Assembly: GCA_029449235.1 (NCBI GenBank)
Contig: JANATG010000006.1
Span: 744,001 to 808,000 of the forward strand
Origin: Linnemannia schmuckeri
Lineage: Eukaryota > Mortierellomycota > Mortierellomycetes > Mortierellales > Mortierellaceae
Direction of reading: 5' to 3'
Length of the DNA: 64,000 nt
In this document: positions 24,249 to 36,177 of the stretch, piece after piece
How positions within the stretch are numbered: the stretch's first letter is position 1
How the letters are laid out: each line of letters starts with the position of its first letter
Notes under the pieces: model-generated
Databases searched by the model: none
What the model was told of the DNA's origin: nothing
The model's input: the letters and a program-made list of their open reading frames with translations, nothing else
Translations under genes and position numbers: made by a program

Positions 24249-24530
24249 GATATCTGTGATGCTCAGAGGTATAATAGTCCAGCCTGCAGAAATAAAAAAA
24301 AATGAGGGGTTCAAAGAAAACGACAACGACAACAGAGGACAGAGGAGGAGTGAGAGTGAATAAAGGGACATCAAAATTCCAAGAAAAGGAAAGAGCGAGC
24401 AAGCGGAAAAAGAGGCAAGGAGAGGAAAAGAGGGTACTCACACTGTCTCTGAAGAGTATGTCTTGATCGAAGGATGTAAACAACATCAACATCAACGACA
24501 ACAGCCTCACTTTTCTCTCTTTTTTGTGTC

Positions 24531-24556
24531 TTTCTTTCTTTCTTTCTTTCTTTCTC
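24531..24556 (+). repeat. TTTC microsatellite
   Basis: About six tandem TTTC units within the CT-rich leader region upstream of the FYVE gene. Confidence 0.85.
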
Positions 24557-25800
24557 TTTTCTCTTCTTCCTTCTCTTTCTTCTCTTATTTCCTCTTTCTC
24601 CTCCTGCTTCCCCCTCCTTGCTTTCTTTTTTTCCTACCCTCTTTGCACATTGTTCTTGATTTTTGTTTTTCACATATCCCTCGGTACTCCTTCCCTTCAC
24701 TCACTGTTTGCTCTCCTTTCTTCTCTTCTTCCCTTCTTCCCTTCATCCAATTGACTTTATCCTCCTCCACTCGTTCGCCATCTTCACGACTGTTCCTTTC
24801 ACTACTCTGTATATCAACGTTCATATCTTCACCCTTGCCAACCAACCAACCAACGAATAATCCTCACTTGCTTTTTGCTTCTCTTTAAATATATATTTTT
24901 TACAATCAAAATCGCAATCTGCCCTGAACATCACTCACAAACCAATCTTCTCTCTGCTCTCTTCCTCCTTGAAAAGCACTTGACCTACCTACATTTCCTT
25001 TTTTCACCTTTTCCCTCCTCTTTGTCCTTTTCTTCCTTGTCTTCATTCTTCATCTTCCCTTTCTATATTGTTTCTTCACTCTTTCCCCTCTTTTTTTGCC
25101 CCACAACAACGCATCATAATTTTTTGTCTGTTTTTGTATTTGTTTGTGCTTTGTCGTCTTTTTTCCTTGTTGTTGTTCACCCACACACCATCACCACAGT
25201 CCCTAAGTGCCCCTTCCTCCTTCCTTATCATATTTTCGCCCATCCATCCCGTTTATCTCGCTTCTCTTCCTCCTCTCTCTTTCACGCGCCAAAAAAACAA
25301 CTCGCCCTCTTTGTTTTCTCTTTCTCTTTCTCTTTCTCTTTCCCTCTCTTCTCTCTTTCCCCCTCTTCTCTCTTTCCACCTTTCTTCTCCTTTTTCTCAC
25401 TCTTCTTGCTTACTTCACCACACACTACCAACTCGTTCATACAACACCCCTCGAAACACCACAACCCCAATCGACGACTATAGATCATTCTTTCCACTCT
25501 TCCCTTTCTACTCGCCCATAGGAGACCACCCATAGGAGACCCATAGGACAAGGGACCTTTTTTCCTCTTCAGAAACAAGGTCCAAACGAGGTACGTGCCA
25601 AATATGAGTAGAGCCGCGATCCTTTTTATTACTGGTCTTTTTTTACTATCTTTTCTTCACTCATTCACACCTGTTTTCTAACCATGGTCCACCTTTTAGT
25701 GAGAAAGAATCAATCACTTTTCCTCACTCTTTTTACAACAGCAACAACAACAGCGACTACAACACCATAAGACGCCTTTTGGAATAAAAAGGCCGTTCCA

Positions 25801-28800
25801 ATGTCCTCACACGTCTCTTTTGATTCCACCCACCCGTCTCTCCTCTCGGCCCCTGCAAACGCTGTTCACCCGACCGCCCTCGGTCCCCTGACCTTCACCA
25901 ACTACAGTCCACGTCGAATCCGAGCCTGCCTCGACTCCACCATCATGACCTATCTCCAACAACAACAGCAGGGACAACAACAACAACAGCAGCAACAACG
26001 ACAACCTCCACCACTACCCCCACAGGCACTAGCCCTTCAACAACAGCAAATCCAGCAACATCAATTGCTCCTTCAACAACACCAACAACAACAGCAACAA
26101 CTTTTGCGTAACCAACAGCAGCTCAAACAACAAGCACGCTATCAGCAACTTTCAAGGAACACTAATACTCAGCAGCCACAACAACCAAAACAAACACATT
26201 CGCTACAGCAGCAACAACAAGAAGCATATCATCAGCATCGGCAATTACAAAAGCAGCAGCATCAACACCATCAAATGCAAAACCGGATATCACCTAGAAA
26301 CAAGACAAACCATCGAGTGGCGCACAGGTCCAGCAAGGACCCTTCTTCGGCTCATCAGCTTGTCCACCCAACGGATGAACCAAATATCACATTCGCTCCT
26401 CGCAGTCCAAGGGATCAAACAAGGGAGCAGGAGCTCATATTGCCCAAGGCCGACAAGGGTCAGCAACCCAGGCACGACTCGCTCTACTCCCCAGAGGCGC
26501 CCCTTCACCTTCTCAGGGCAACGCCTGCTCAAAACAATGCGCCAATCATCAGTTCTGATGACGGCGATGATGTCGATAAGGAGAGAAGGAGGTACGGTGG
26601 TGAACGCGACAACGAAGAGGAGTGTCATGATGAGGAAGAGGACGATGATGGCAGTGAGTACGATGAGGATAGCATGGACGACGAGGATGAGAGCGAGTTG
26701 GACGACAGCGACATTGACGACGACGATTACTCGGACAGTGGAAGTGATCACACCGAGACAGAGTCCTCGACTCGTATGTCTTTGGCGAGAAATAACCCTC
26801 ACCGGCTAGCACTGATAAGTAGCGAAACCACTGTCTCCCATCCTGCCGCCAACGACACCAACACCAACAACAATACCAACACCAACACCAATAACAACAA
26901 AGCTGTGCCGCTGACGACTACCCCTGACCTCCCATCCAAAGGCATTCATCCCATCAGCGCACAGCGAGCTCAGCAGGAGGTGGTGAAGCAGCTGACTTTG
27001 GCAGCAGGCGCTTGGAACACCAACCCCAACAGTAGCAATGCGCAGGAATCCTGTCGTACCGAATACAGCAGCACCGAGAGCAACTCTAACAGCAACAGCA
27101 ACCATGATCGCAGCATTTCCTCCACAGACGCGACCACTCATGTGAGAGACAACGGGATGGATGAGCGTGTGTTAATGCTTGAGACAGTCAGGCAGCGAGA
27201 CGGTGGACCCCTGTCCTCGACCGTACGTGTGCCACCCTCGCGCGGTCACGCTTTTGCCTTACCGCCTTTACCATCGACAGATACACCGACCACGCGGATG
27301 TCTCACCAACAGCAACAGCAACAACTACAGCAACAGAAGCAACAGCGGATAGCAGGTCAAGGCACAACTTCGAGTCGCTCTTCGGCCAGCGGATCTTTGT
27401 CGTCCCCTGGTGATGCGTCTCAAGTTGCAAAGGCACGAATGCTTCCTTACGTGGAGGACGACGTCGAAGACGAGGACGATTATTCGGGAGAAGAAGAAGA
27501 CGAGGATGAGGATGAAGACGACTATTCGTATTCGGAGGATGAGGATGAAGAGGAGGAGGACGACGAGGATGAAGACTCCTCCTCCGAATACCACTATGGC
27601 GCCAAGGAGGATCCAGCCAACAGGGCCAACAAACCTCGAGCACCCCCACCTGGACAATATACCCGTTCCATCTACTCTCAATACCGACCCCCGAGATTGG
27701 ATGAGAACTACCTGCGAAAGCGAGCCATCACCAAACAGGTCGTCCGTAGGTCCAGCCTCACCGCTTTATTGGGAGAGGTATCTCAGCCGACACCACCTCC
27801 TCTTATTCTCCAAGCCAAGAACTTTACTATCCATCCTACTGGGTCACCTCTCTGTCATCAAGTTCATCAGAGCGCCCAAATCGCACGTCGTCCTGGACTC
27901 ACAGGTGTCTGGCCAGAGCCTGGTCAATTTCCCGAGCCCACATCAGCACAACATCAAGAAGAGCACACCGGATTGAAGCCTTACAGCGGCAGCTCAGACA
28001 GTGGACGTACCGCTTCCACCATGTCTGGGCTTCGACCAGGCAGCAATCTCTCCGAGCAGAATCGTCGACTCATGTTGGGGCCCAACGCAGCCGCAGCCGT
28101 CCTATCTCAAGAACCAAACCGGCCACGTCGAACGGATTCCGGAGTTGAGGTCAAGGTTTCTCCACATCAGCATCGCAGCTCCGGCTCTGGCAGCAGCGAT
28201 AGTAGGAGCTCGAATGAGCGTCAGTCGGCTCGATGGGCTGACACCTCTGTGGCGGAATCGTCGTCGTCGGTGCAGTCGTCCAGTGGCCAGAGGTCAAGTC
28301 AGATCCCCACCATCACCATCATTCCAGCGCGTCGACCAAGAATGAAGTCAGAGGGAGACGCTCCTGATGTGCAGTTGTCATCTTCAGTTGGGGCCAGCTC
28401 TGACGGATTGGCATCCATCTCCCCAAACGGAGCCACGGATGTCTCGAAGATCGTCAAGCAGCCGCTAAAGTCCTCGATCAGCTGCCATACCTTCCCTCGC
28501 GTGGCCGGCAAGCGTGTTGGTCGGAAACACGTCTCCTGGCACCACTCGCTATTCCCTACTGAGCGTGTCCTGCGCGTCAAGCCAAGTATACCCAGTCTGT
28601 CAAACGTTGCGATCGAGTCGGCCGAGGCGACGCTTTCGCAGCTCCCCACTATTCCCGTGATGGCTAGGGACAATGTCAAGGACTTTCACCAATCGATTCG
28701 CAGTCTGCGCACCCTTTCTCGGGACGAGATCACCAAGATGAGCTACAAGCAGCAAGGACGGCAAGAGCTGACCTCAACTGTGCCCATCTCCAAGTCTGCC

Positions 28801-30434
28801 CACGATTCGACTTCGTGGTGGAGTCTTTCACGCTGGCTCAAAGGACCTCCAACAGTTGACAAGAGGCATTGGAAGGTAACCACTCGCTTGTACTTGTTCA
28901 TGCAGTGCAAAGAGGGCGCTTTCATATTTGGATTCATGCAGCTGACAACGGGACAAATACGCCTTCTTACCATTTACCCCTTTTTTCTAAATGTCTTCAT
29001 ACTTCCTTTTGTGCCCCCTATTTTTTCATATAGCCTGACTCTTCCCGTGAGACATGCGCCTATTGCTTTGCTCCTTTCCATCGGCTGACCAACCCACGCC
29101 ATCACTGCCGCAAATGCGGCGATATCTTTTGCGGTAAATGTGCTAGTGCCGAAATCTTGATGGATGCCAAGAACTGCGTCTATGTCCAGCAATCCCAGCT
29201 CGCCCGATGGTCGCGCAGAGTAGACATTCAGCGCCATAACCTCTGGATCGATACTCTCCCACAGTTGCACCCTGTTCGCACTGCTGCCGAGTCTGCTCTG
29301 GTTGCAGGATCAGGTGTAAGTGGCGCACCAATGCTCGGAGCAACGGAAGGTACTGGTTCACTTGGACATGCGACTGGAGTGAACGGCGGCCTTGCTGGAG
29401 CCGGTATGGGTCAGCGCAGTTTGAACGGAAGTAGCAGTGGAGGCAGACGAGGATCCTGGCAAATGGCTCCTTCGGCGATGAAAAAGTCTCGAGTCAGCAT
29501 CTTTGGATTGTTTGGACAAGGCACTACAGGCACAGGCCCCGCACCTCACCAGTCGGATTCGAGACGAGGCAGTATTGATGTTAACGCTGCCGAGAATGTC
29601 TATGCCAATCACTATGGCCACCTGCAGCCTCACCACTCTGTGGCCTTTTCGTTGGGCAGACGATCTAGCTCCTCGTCCATCATGAGGAGCAACAGCACTG
29701 TCGGCGGAACCGGACATATGATGATGATGGGAGCTTCACCTTTGACTTTGAGCAACGAGGGTGCGATCGCAATGTCTCGGAGGATGAGCTCTGGTGGTGT
29801 TGGCGAGGTTTGTCTGGCAAGGATCTGCGTCGGATGTGAACGAGAGTTGCTCAAGCCTGTTCCCAGATGTACCTCGATTGCAAAGTACTATGGCTCTCTC
29901 GGCTCCAGGAATGGGGCGAGACGTCAGATGCATGGATACTCTAGTCTAGGCCCTCATTCAGGTCGACAGCAGCATCAGCAGCAGTATCAACAGCAGCACC
30001 ATGCCAGTCCGCCTCGACATCCGATGGACGACCACGCGGACCAAGATCTGGACCCGACTGTGACAGCACACAATGACTATCTTACCCATGGTGTTCGACG
30101 CCACTCTCCTCTCCGACAAACGTCAATCTATTCAGCCAACGTGGATTGCCCTGCTGATGAGCATCAGTCTCAGCAGCAACGGCCAATGTCGCCTGGAGGA
30201 GCGGGCACAGGAGGGCTTCGACATCAACAACAGCAACAATACCACCACCAGCAATACCAGCAGCAGCAGCAGCAACATAATAACAACAACCATATTAGCG
30301 GCTGGGCATCGAGAGATGAGCCTGTGGGACCCCATGGAGAATCGAGATATTGCCCCAGTGTCTTGACTTTCCAGGAACAACAACTCCACTATACGCAGCA
30401 AACGAACGGACCTTTGTCTCGGGAACTGTGTTGA
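25801..30434 (+). CDS. Large FYVE-type zinc finger protein with polyQ and acidic tracts
   Basis: Two exons: 25801-28875 and 29034-30434; 1491 residues. Residues 50-160 are dominated by Gln runs. Two highly acidic Asp/Glu tracts lie near 260-320 and 550-600. The rest of the first 1000 residues is Ser/Asn-rich and probably disordered. Exon 2 opens with a FYVE-like finger: CAYC (Cys1033/1036), RHHCRKCG, CGKC (1058-1061), and then, only after about 228 residues, ICVGCEREL with Cys1290/1293 as the expected last ligand pair. FYVE domains bind PI3P on endosomes. RHHCRKCG is the signature basic patch, though the upstream WxxD element is not clear. Another Gln/His-rich tail ends the protein. Start: first ATG after a long CT-rich leader. 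Possible role in endosomal trafficking or signalling; the specific orthologue is not recognised. Confidence 0.85.
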
Positions 30435-31052
30435 TGTGTTGAGGGACATAATTTTTTCCGCTCCCTTCTATTTCTTGACATTATTACCTACCCATCCTTT
30501 TGTACTTTTATACCATCTTGTGAATAAATTCTTTTCGATAAACATCAACTTTCCCACGTTGGTTTCTTGACCACAAAGGCAAAGATGTCATCTATTACTT
30601 CCTCTTCTGTGATATTTTTGAATCGACGCCACCAATAATTTAGGTGGCTCGTCAGTGAGGGGATAAATCGGCGGTGTTCCCGTAGGCCAGCTCTCTCTTT
30701 CTTTTTCAATTTATTAACAAGAAAAATGTAAATATCACGTGAGGCTCTCCTCCACAGGGCACCAAAACAACATCGGGATCATCCATCGATAAGTCTGACC
30801 CAGATCCAAGTAGTGGCGACAATGGTGCCATCCATCCGTCGCAACGGTACACCTCTTGGACAATGGAACCCGGTCGAGTTGTATCGGGATCATTGACGCT
30901 ATTCGGCGCCATGGACAGTTGACTTTGAACGAGATGGGAGATCTAGTTCTGGAGGATGATCTAGATTTGACCTGGAACACACTTGCTCATGCCCAAAAAG
31001 ATCTCTAATACTCACCCTGTCGTTACTATTTTCGTTTCCTTTCCTTTAGCAA
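30435..31052. other. Spacer between FYVE and RPS2 genes
   Basis: Contains the FYVE gene 3' end and the RPS2 promoter. A CACGTG E-box occurs near 30736. About 30706-30980 is open in two minus-strand frames and looks less AT-rich than the surrounding spacer, but neither frame resembles a known family. A TTTAG just before the RPS2 ATG could be the end of a leader intron. Confidence 0.5.
30523..30528 (+). terminator. Polyadenylation signal candidate of the FYVE gene
   Basis: AATAAA about 90 bp after the stop codon, following T-rich DNA. Confidence 0.6.
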
Positions 31053-32617
31053 ATGGCTGACGCAGCAACGGCCGATACTCGTGGTGAGGACTCATCCTTG
31101 ACAACCCCTTTTTTGAACCCTCTTTCAACGGACCGACGAAACTATTTGCACCAGGAGGTGTTGTTGTTGGGGCGGATTAAATTTAGAACAACTGAAAGGG
31201 CCGCCTAGCAACGAGTGGAACTAGTGGATGGAAGCAATTGGATATTGCTGCTCACCATCAGGACAACGATGTGAATATCAAAAGCGACAACTGGGAAAAA
31301 GGGAGCGGCTAACATCAGGATACTGATGGCAAACACTTGTGTCTGGTACTCTAAGAGTGGAAGGGAGATCTTGATTTCGACTCTTTTTCGAATCGCTAAA
31401 CGAAGGAATGACATCGACTTGAACCAGCAATCGACGAAACGGAAAGCGACGCAGCAACATACAACAACGCACCATGTTTTTGCTGTCGCAGGCGCAGTTT
31501 AGGAGAGAAGGTTTTCTTTCCAACTTTGCGGAATATAAGGCACAGCTCTTTCTGTCTGATTGTCTGTGACACAAAGAGGGTATACTGGTTGCGATTAGAC
31601 CACCGACCCTAGGACACTGGACAGATGGAGGGAGTCAACACTTTCCCAAAGGTGGTCGACACCATCCTAATGGCAAACGCACTCTTTGCCCTCGACCCAC
31701 CAATCAACAACGAAGACAGGAGTTCTTTTTCGTTAACGGTGCTGAACCTAGGAGGAATTATTTTCTATTCCACCACAACCCACCATCCGGTAAGGATAAG
31801 CAAATTTCTAAATAATATTCTTTTCTTTTCTTTTCTTTTCCCTATTTGCTCATCAGGACGTGGTGGTTTTGGACGTGGTCGTGGACGCGGTGGTGACCGC
31901 GGCCGTGGTCGCGGACGTGGACGTGGAGGCAAGGACGAGAAGGAGACCTGGACCCCCGTCACCAAGCTTGGACGTCTTGTCAAGGACCGCAAGATCCAGT
32001 CGATCGAGCAGATCTACCTCTTCTCTCTCCCCATCAAGGAGTACCAGATTGTCGATTACTTCTTGCCCTCGCTCAAGGATGAGGTCATGAAAATCATGCC
32101 CGTCCAGAAGCAGACCCGTGCCGGTCAGCGTACCCGCTTCAAGGCTTTCGTCGTCATTGGTGACTCCAACGGCCACGTCGGTCTCGGTGTCAAGTGCTCC
32201 AAGGAGGTCGCCACCGCCATCCGTGGTGCCATCATCCTCGCCAAGCTCTCGGTCATCCCCGTCCGTCGCGGTTACTGGGGTTCGATCTTGAACGAGCCCC
32301 ACACCGTTCCCTGCAAGGTCACCGGCAAGTGCGGTTCTGCCGTCACCCGTTTGGTCCCTGCCCCCCGCGGTACCGGCATTGTCGCTGCCCCTGTCCCCAA
32401 GAAGCTTCTCCAGCTTGCTGGTGTTACTGACTGCTACACTCAGGCTTTCGGTTCCACCCGCACCTTGGGCAACTTTGTCAAGGCTACCTTTGCCGCCATT
32501 GGTAACACCTACAGCTACTTGACCCCCGACCTCTGGGCCGAGACTCAGTTCACCATGTCTCCCTACCAGCAGTACACCGACTTCTTGGCCAAGCCCCAGG
32601 ACAAGCGTCGCGCCTAA
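31053..32617 (+). CDS. rps2: 40S ribosomal protein uS5 (RPS2)
   Basis: Two exons: 31053-31083 and 31857-32617; 263 residues. Exon 1 encodes only the first ten codons (MADAATADTR plus one base), so a 773-bp intron separates the start from the body. The N-terminus is an Arg/Gly RGG-type tail, followed by the S5 domain: WTPVTKLGRLVK, YLFSLPIKEYQIVD, AGQRTRFKAFVVIGD, GHVGLGVKCSKEVA and RGYWGSILNEPHTVP, ending in a basic tail. It is a core component of the small subunit near the mRNA entry site. Codon use is strongly biased to C/G-ending codons, as expected for a ribosomal protein gene. A longer frame running into exon 2 from 31625 is intron read-through. Confidence 0.96.
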
Positions 32618-33393
32618 GCGTTTTCTCTTAACCCCCCACCCAAAACAAAAAAGCATTTTTTTGGACCTTTTTTTGAAAGGCGGAATGGTTGTGTCTTGAA
32701 ATAAATGCATTTCTGTTTCCCAAGAACTCTTTTTGTCTGTTGCATTATTTTTGGTAGTTGTTGGTCGTAGGTTTACAGTTGATTTGTCGTGGATTGGTGC
32801 TATGCTTTGTTGGAGGTCGTTCAGGCCCAAAGTTCAATTAACCAGAGTTTTTCGACCTTCCGCAGTGTTGCTTGGTTGTCTTGTGGACTAAATGCGCTGG
32901 AAGAGAAGCTTTGTCATATTTTATTTTTTACAGAGAAGAGGGAGCATGCAATTGACAAGGATCGGCCGTCTGACATGTATACCCAAGTGGATAAAAAAGT
33001 AATGATTTGACCGAGTTTGTTAATGAATGACGCCTGCCTCTGCTCACGGAGAAGTAACGAAAAATACGAGGAAGGGTCCATCGTATTTTAACAGAAAGAG
33101 GATAATGGGATCTGTCCGACCGATCACCGGCCTTGAACCTTGTCTGTGGATGTGTGTGGCCGGGCCAGTCAGCCAGCCAGAAATCAAGCCGACACGGGCA
33201 GGCAAGTAGGGCGGTCCTCCAGCCCGACGGAGTACCGCACCCCCACACTCCTCTCTTTCATTCTCTCATAACTTGCAGTCTTACACTTTTCTCTTTCTTC
33301 TTATTCTTCTCATCTCTTGTTACAACTTCCATTCATATCCCCCTCACTTGTACATTTCCCTCTCTCCTCTTATACCTCTCTTTCATTCACAGC
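32618..33393. other. Spacer between RPS2 and the APH-kinase gene
   Basis: RPS2 3' end and polyadenylation region, then a promoter that becomes CT-rich from about 33240 to the kinase start codon. No gene recognised. Confidence 0.6.
32700..32705 (+). terminator. Polyadenylation signal candidate of RPS2
   Basis: AATAAA 83 bp after the stop codon. Confidence 0.65.
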
Positions 33394-35563
33394 ATGGCTC
33401 CCAAGGAACATGGACAGAACACGACTGACGTTCGCAAAGGGTACGAGTGACATCAACAACCTCCTCTCCCTCGCCCAACACATGAACACTCACACCAAGT
33501 GTCGCTCCTCCGTCCATCGGTCTCCCCTTCCACACACTCTCGGCTCGCACAGCATACCTTTCTCCACTCTCCTCCAATTGCAGCCGAATACACTCCTTAG
33601 CCTTGTGCCTTTTGCCTCAGTTGTCAGTCAATTACACTTTTATTCACTCCCTTGTCTTATTTCTTGGTGCTATACCAATGTGTTCGCTCGTTTTAGATAT
33701 CAATTGGATGCCGCTCAGTTGGAGCCCTACTTGGCAAAGGCCATCTCAGGGATCTCGCTCCCCATCAAGGTCTCCCAGTTCAAGCTCGGACAAAGTAACC
33801 CCACCTACCTCCTGACCGACGTCAAGTAAGCTCTTCGTTCGCCTCTATAAATCTTATGAGAGAGAACCAGCCGATCCCCTCCATGCGCTGCCTTCTTTTT
33901 TGTTCGAGTTGGTGTTTCTGTCGTTTGATCGCCTTCTCCACATTTCCCCAATGCCAACCGAAATTTCTCGCCAGTGAACATGCTTTTTTTTTTTTCCCAA
34001 CCCATTGTCACTTTCTTTGGTTTCCTGTTTACTTACTCTTCCCTGCAATTGTTGTGCATGAACAAAAATAAATAGAGGTCAGCGCTTTGTTCTCCGCAAG
34101 AAACCCGCAGGAGCACTGTTGTCGTCGACAGCTCATGCCGTCGAGCGCGAGTACAGGATCTTGAAGGCCCTTGGCGAGAACTCTAATGTCCCTGTTCCTA
34201 AAGTCTACACCCTCTGCGAGGATGTCTCTGTTATCGGAACTCCCTTCTACGTAAGATAAACAAGACTGTTTGGAAGGAGTAGGATTGAAAGGAAGAGGAA
34301 GAGCTTTATGTTAGTCCTGTGGAATGTGGCTGGCTCTTTATCTTCTTGAAGCCGTAAACTGCTTAACTGATGAATTGTTCATTGTATGTATATGTATGTG
34401 ATAGGTGATGGAGTTCTTGCAGGGACGTATTTTCTCGGATATTACCCTCTCCAAGTTGCCTTTCGAGGAGAGACGCCTTTGGTAATATTCACGAGCTAGT
34501 TTTTATACCAACCTCGATGTTGATCGCACACTTCTCATGTACAACAACCACGCGCAGCATAAGCTAACCATCTCTTCACGCTCTCTGTGGAATTAGCTGG
34601 TTGTCGGCGATTGATACGTTGGCCAAGCTGCACAAGGTAGACCATGTGGCAGTTGGTCTTGAAGGTTACGGCAAGCCCACTGGCTTCTACCGTCGCCAGA
34701 TCGGATCGTTGAGCAAAGTCGCCGCTGCTCAGGCTGCTGCCAAGGACGGTGAGGGTAATGCGGTTGGACCTATCCCCGGAATGGAGGAGATGGCTGTCTG
34801 GTTCAAGAACAATGAGGTCAAGGATTCTACCTCGATCGTCCACGGCGACTACAAGGTAATCAGAGAAAGACAGAGTATGATTAGATATGATCTGCGAGGG
34901 ACATCAGATATAAAAATTGCTGATCGAATTATTTCTGATCAGTTTGCCACCAATTTTCACTCTACTTACAAGACATACACTTTTGCGCCTGTCCCCTGTC
35001 CTTGTTTGATGATGTGATTTTGTAGATGGATAACCTGGTGTTCCACCCAACGGAGCCTCGTGTGATTGGAATTCTCGACTGGGAATTGTCGACGATCGGG
35101 CACCCTTATTCGGATCTCGCCAACCTGTTGAACCCTTACTACACACCTGCGATCGAGGGCAGCCCCATGGGAGGATTGGGCGGCATCCCCGACAAGGATT
35201 TGCCCATCCCTCCCGTCAACATCCTTCTTGAGCGGTACTGCAGCCAGACCTCTAGACCCTTCCCCATCGATAACTGGCTCTTCTGCATCGCCTTTTCCTT
35301 CTTCCGCGTACGTATGCCTCATTACTATGTCAGGGAGAAGCAGAAAAAGTCATGTATTAGAATATGTACTAATTGTTATACTTATTGTGCGCTTCGTCCA
35401 AATTTAATAGATGTCGGTGATTCTTCATGGAATCAAGGCACGCGTGGCTCGTGGACAGGCCAGTTCTGCAGAGGCACAGTTCTATGCCAACTTGACCGAT
35501 TCTGTCGCAGAACTTGCTCTTCAGATCGCACAGCAGTCTACCACTACCAAGGCTAAATTGTAA
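33394..35563 (+). CDS. APH-family kinase, like the N-terminal domain of ACAD10/ACAD11
   Basis: Seven exons: 33394-33440, 33697-33825, 34076-34250, 34405-34481, 34597-34855, 35026-35307, 35411-35563; 373 residues. The fold is protein-kinase-like: nucleotide-binding GQRFVLRKKPAG and EYRILKAL, hinge YVMEFLQGRIF, catalytic loop HGDYKMDN (225-232) and metal-binding LDWE (246-249). The sequence order and FYRRQI, HPYSDLANLL and FSFFRMSVI resemble the kinase domain fused to acyl-CoA dehydrogenase in animal ACAD10/11, which phosphorylates 4-hydroxyacyl-CoA. Here there is no dehydrogenase domain, and the stop follows directly. The substrate is therefore an inference; other small hydroxylated molecules are possible. 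The N-terminus has no obvious targeting signal and the C-terminal residues do not form a clear SKL-type peroxisome signal. Confidence 0.85.
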
Positions 35564-36177
35564 AAGAAGGTAGTAGAATGAACCCAAATGAGAGTGGAAG
35601 ATTAATATATGCCATCCCTACTTGCTTGTTGTGAGTGGAAATAAACATAAACGATGCTTTTTTTTTTTGTGTACATGAGCAGTGGGTGTCGTTCGACTTG
35701 ATTTATTCTTCCGCCGTAACCGGCTCATCTCATCCAAAATTATCGATCGAAAACGGCCTCTTTTTTTGTATTTGCGATCGATGAAGATTGAATGAGAAAA
35801 AAAAAATAGCGAGTCTGTATTTTTGTCGTGCCTGACTAGTTTCCATTCCCTCTCTACCCCTGAAAATTATCCTCTATCGCACATAACCCTCCTCCACAAC
35901 ATACCAGACATTCCCTGTATATGTTTCAATTGAATGGTAACATTTGAAGACATTGAAGGAAAACGTAAAACATGCTCTCGCATCAACGAAAAAAAAAACT
36001 TGAAGACAATGAAGCGAAGCGGAAAATAGCATGCACAGCATGCCGTTAACCTCATCTCAACGTTTTTTTACTGGTGATACATTACAAGACGGAAAAGGGG
36101 GGGAATATGGTATTTTCTATGCATACTTTTTGTGATGTTTTACTAAAACTAAAAGGAAAAAGGGAAAGACAATTTAC
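35564..36177. other. Convergent spacer between the APH kinase and LysM copy A
   Basis: Holds both 3' ends; AT-rich with A and T runs. No gene recognised. Confidence 0.6.
35640..35645 (+). terminator. Polyadenylation signal candidate of the APH kinase gene
   Basis: AATAAA 77 bp after the stop codon. Confidence 0.65.

Larger units (their letters stand above)
21693..25800. other. 4.1 kb spacer and pyrimidine-rich leader of the FYVE gene
   Basis: No gene was recognised. The proximal part has C, T and A runs (for example 22611-22630 and 23623-23648). About 24490-25560 is almost pure CT on the plus strand with TTTC and TCTTTC repeats; all long frames here are translations of that bias. A GTACGTGCC donor near 25590 and a TTTTAG acceptor near 25700 suggest an intron in the 5' leader of the FYVE gene. 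Confidence 0.55.

Noticed and set aside
24463..25535. Several Ser/Phe/Leu-rich frames
   Set aside because: Translations of CT-rich repeats in the leader of the FYVE gene; all three plus frames look alike.
31625..31856. Longer N-terminus for RPS2 starting at 31625
   Set aside because: It reads through intron sequence; the exon at 31053 gives the expected MADAA start and a proper splice.
31853..32830. 325-codon minus-strand frame opposite RPS2
   Set aside because: It is the mirror of a highly codon-biased ribosomal gene; the plus strand encodes a complete uS5.
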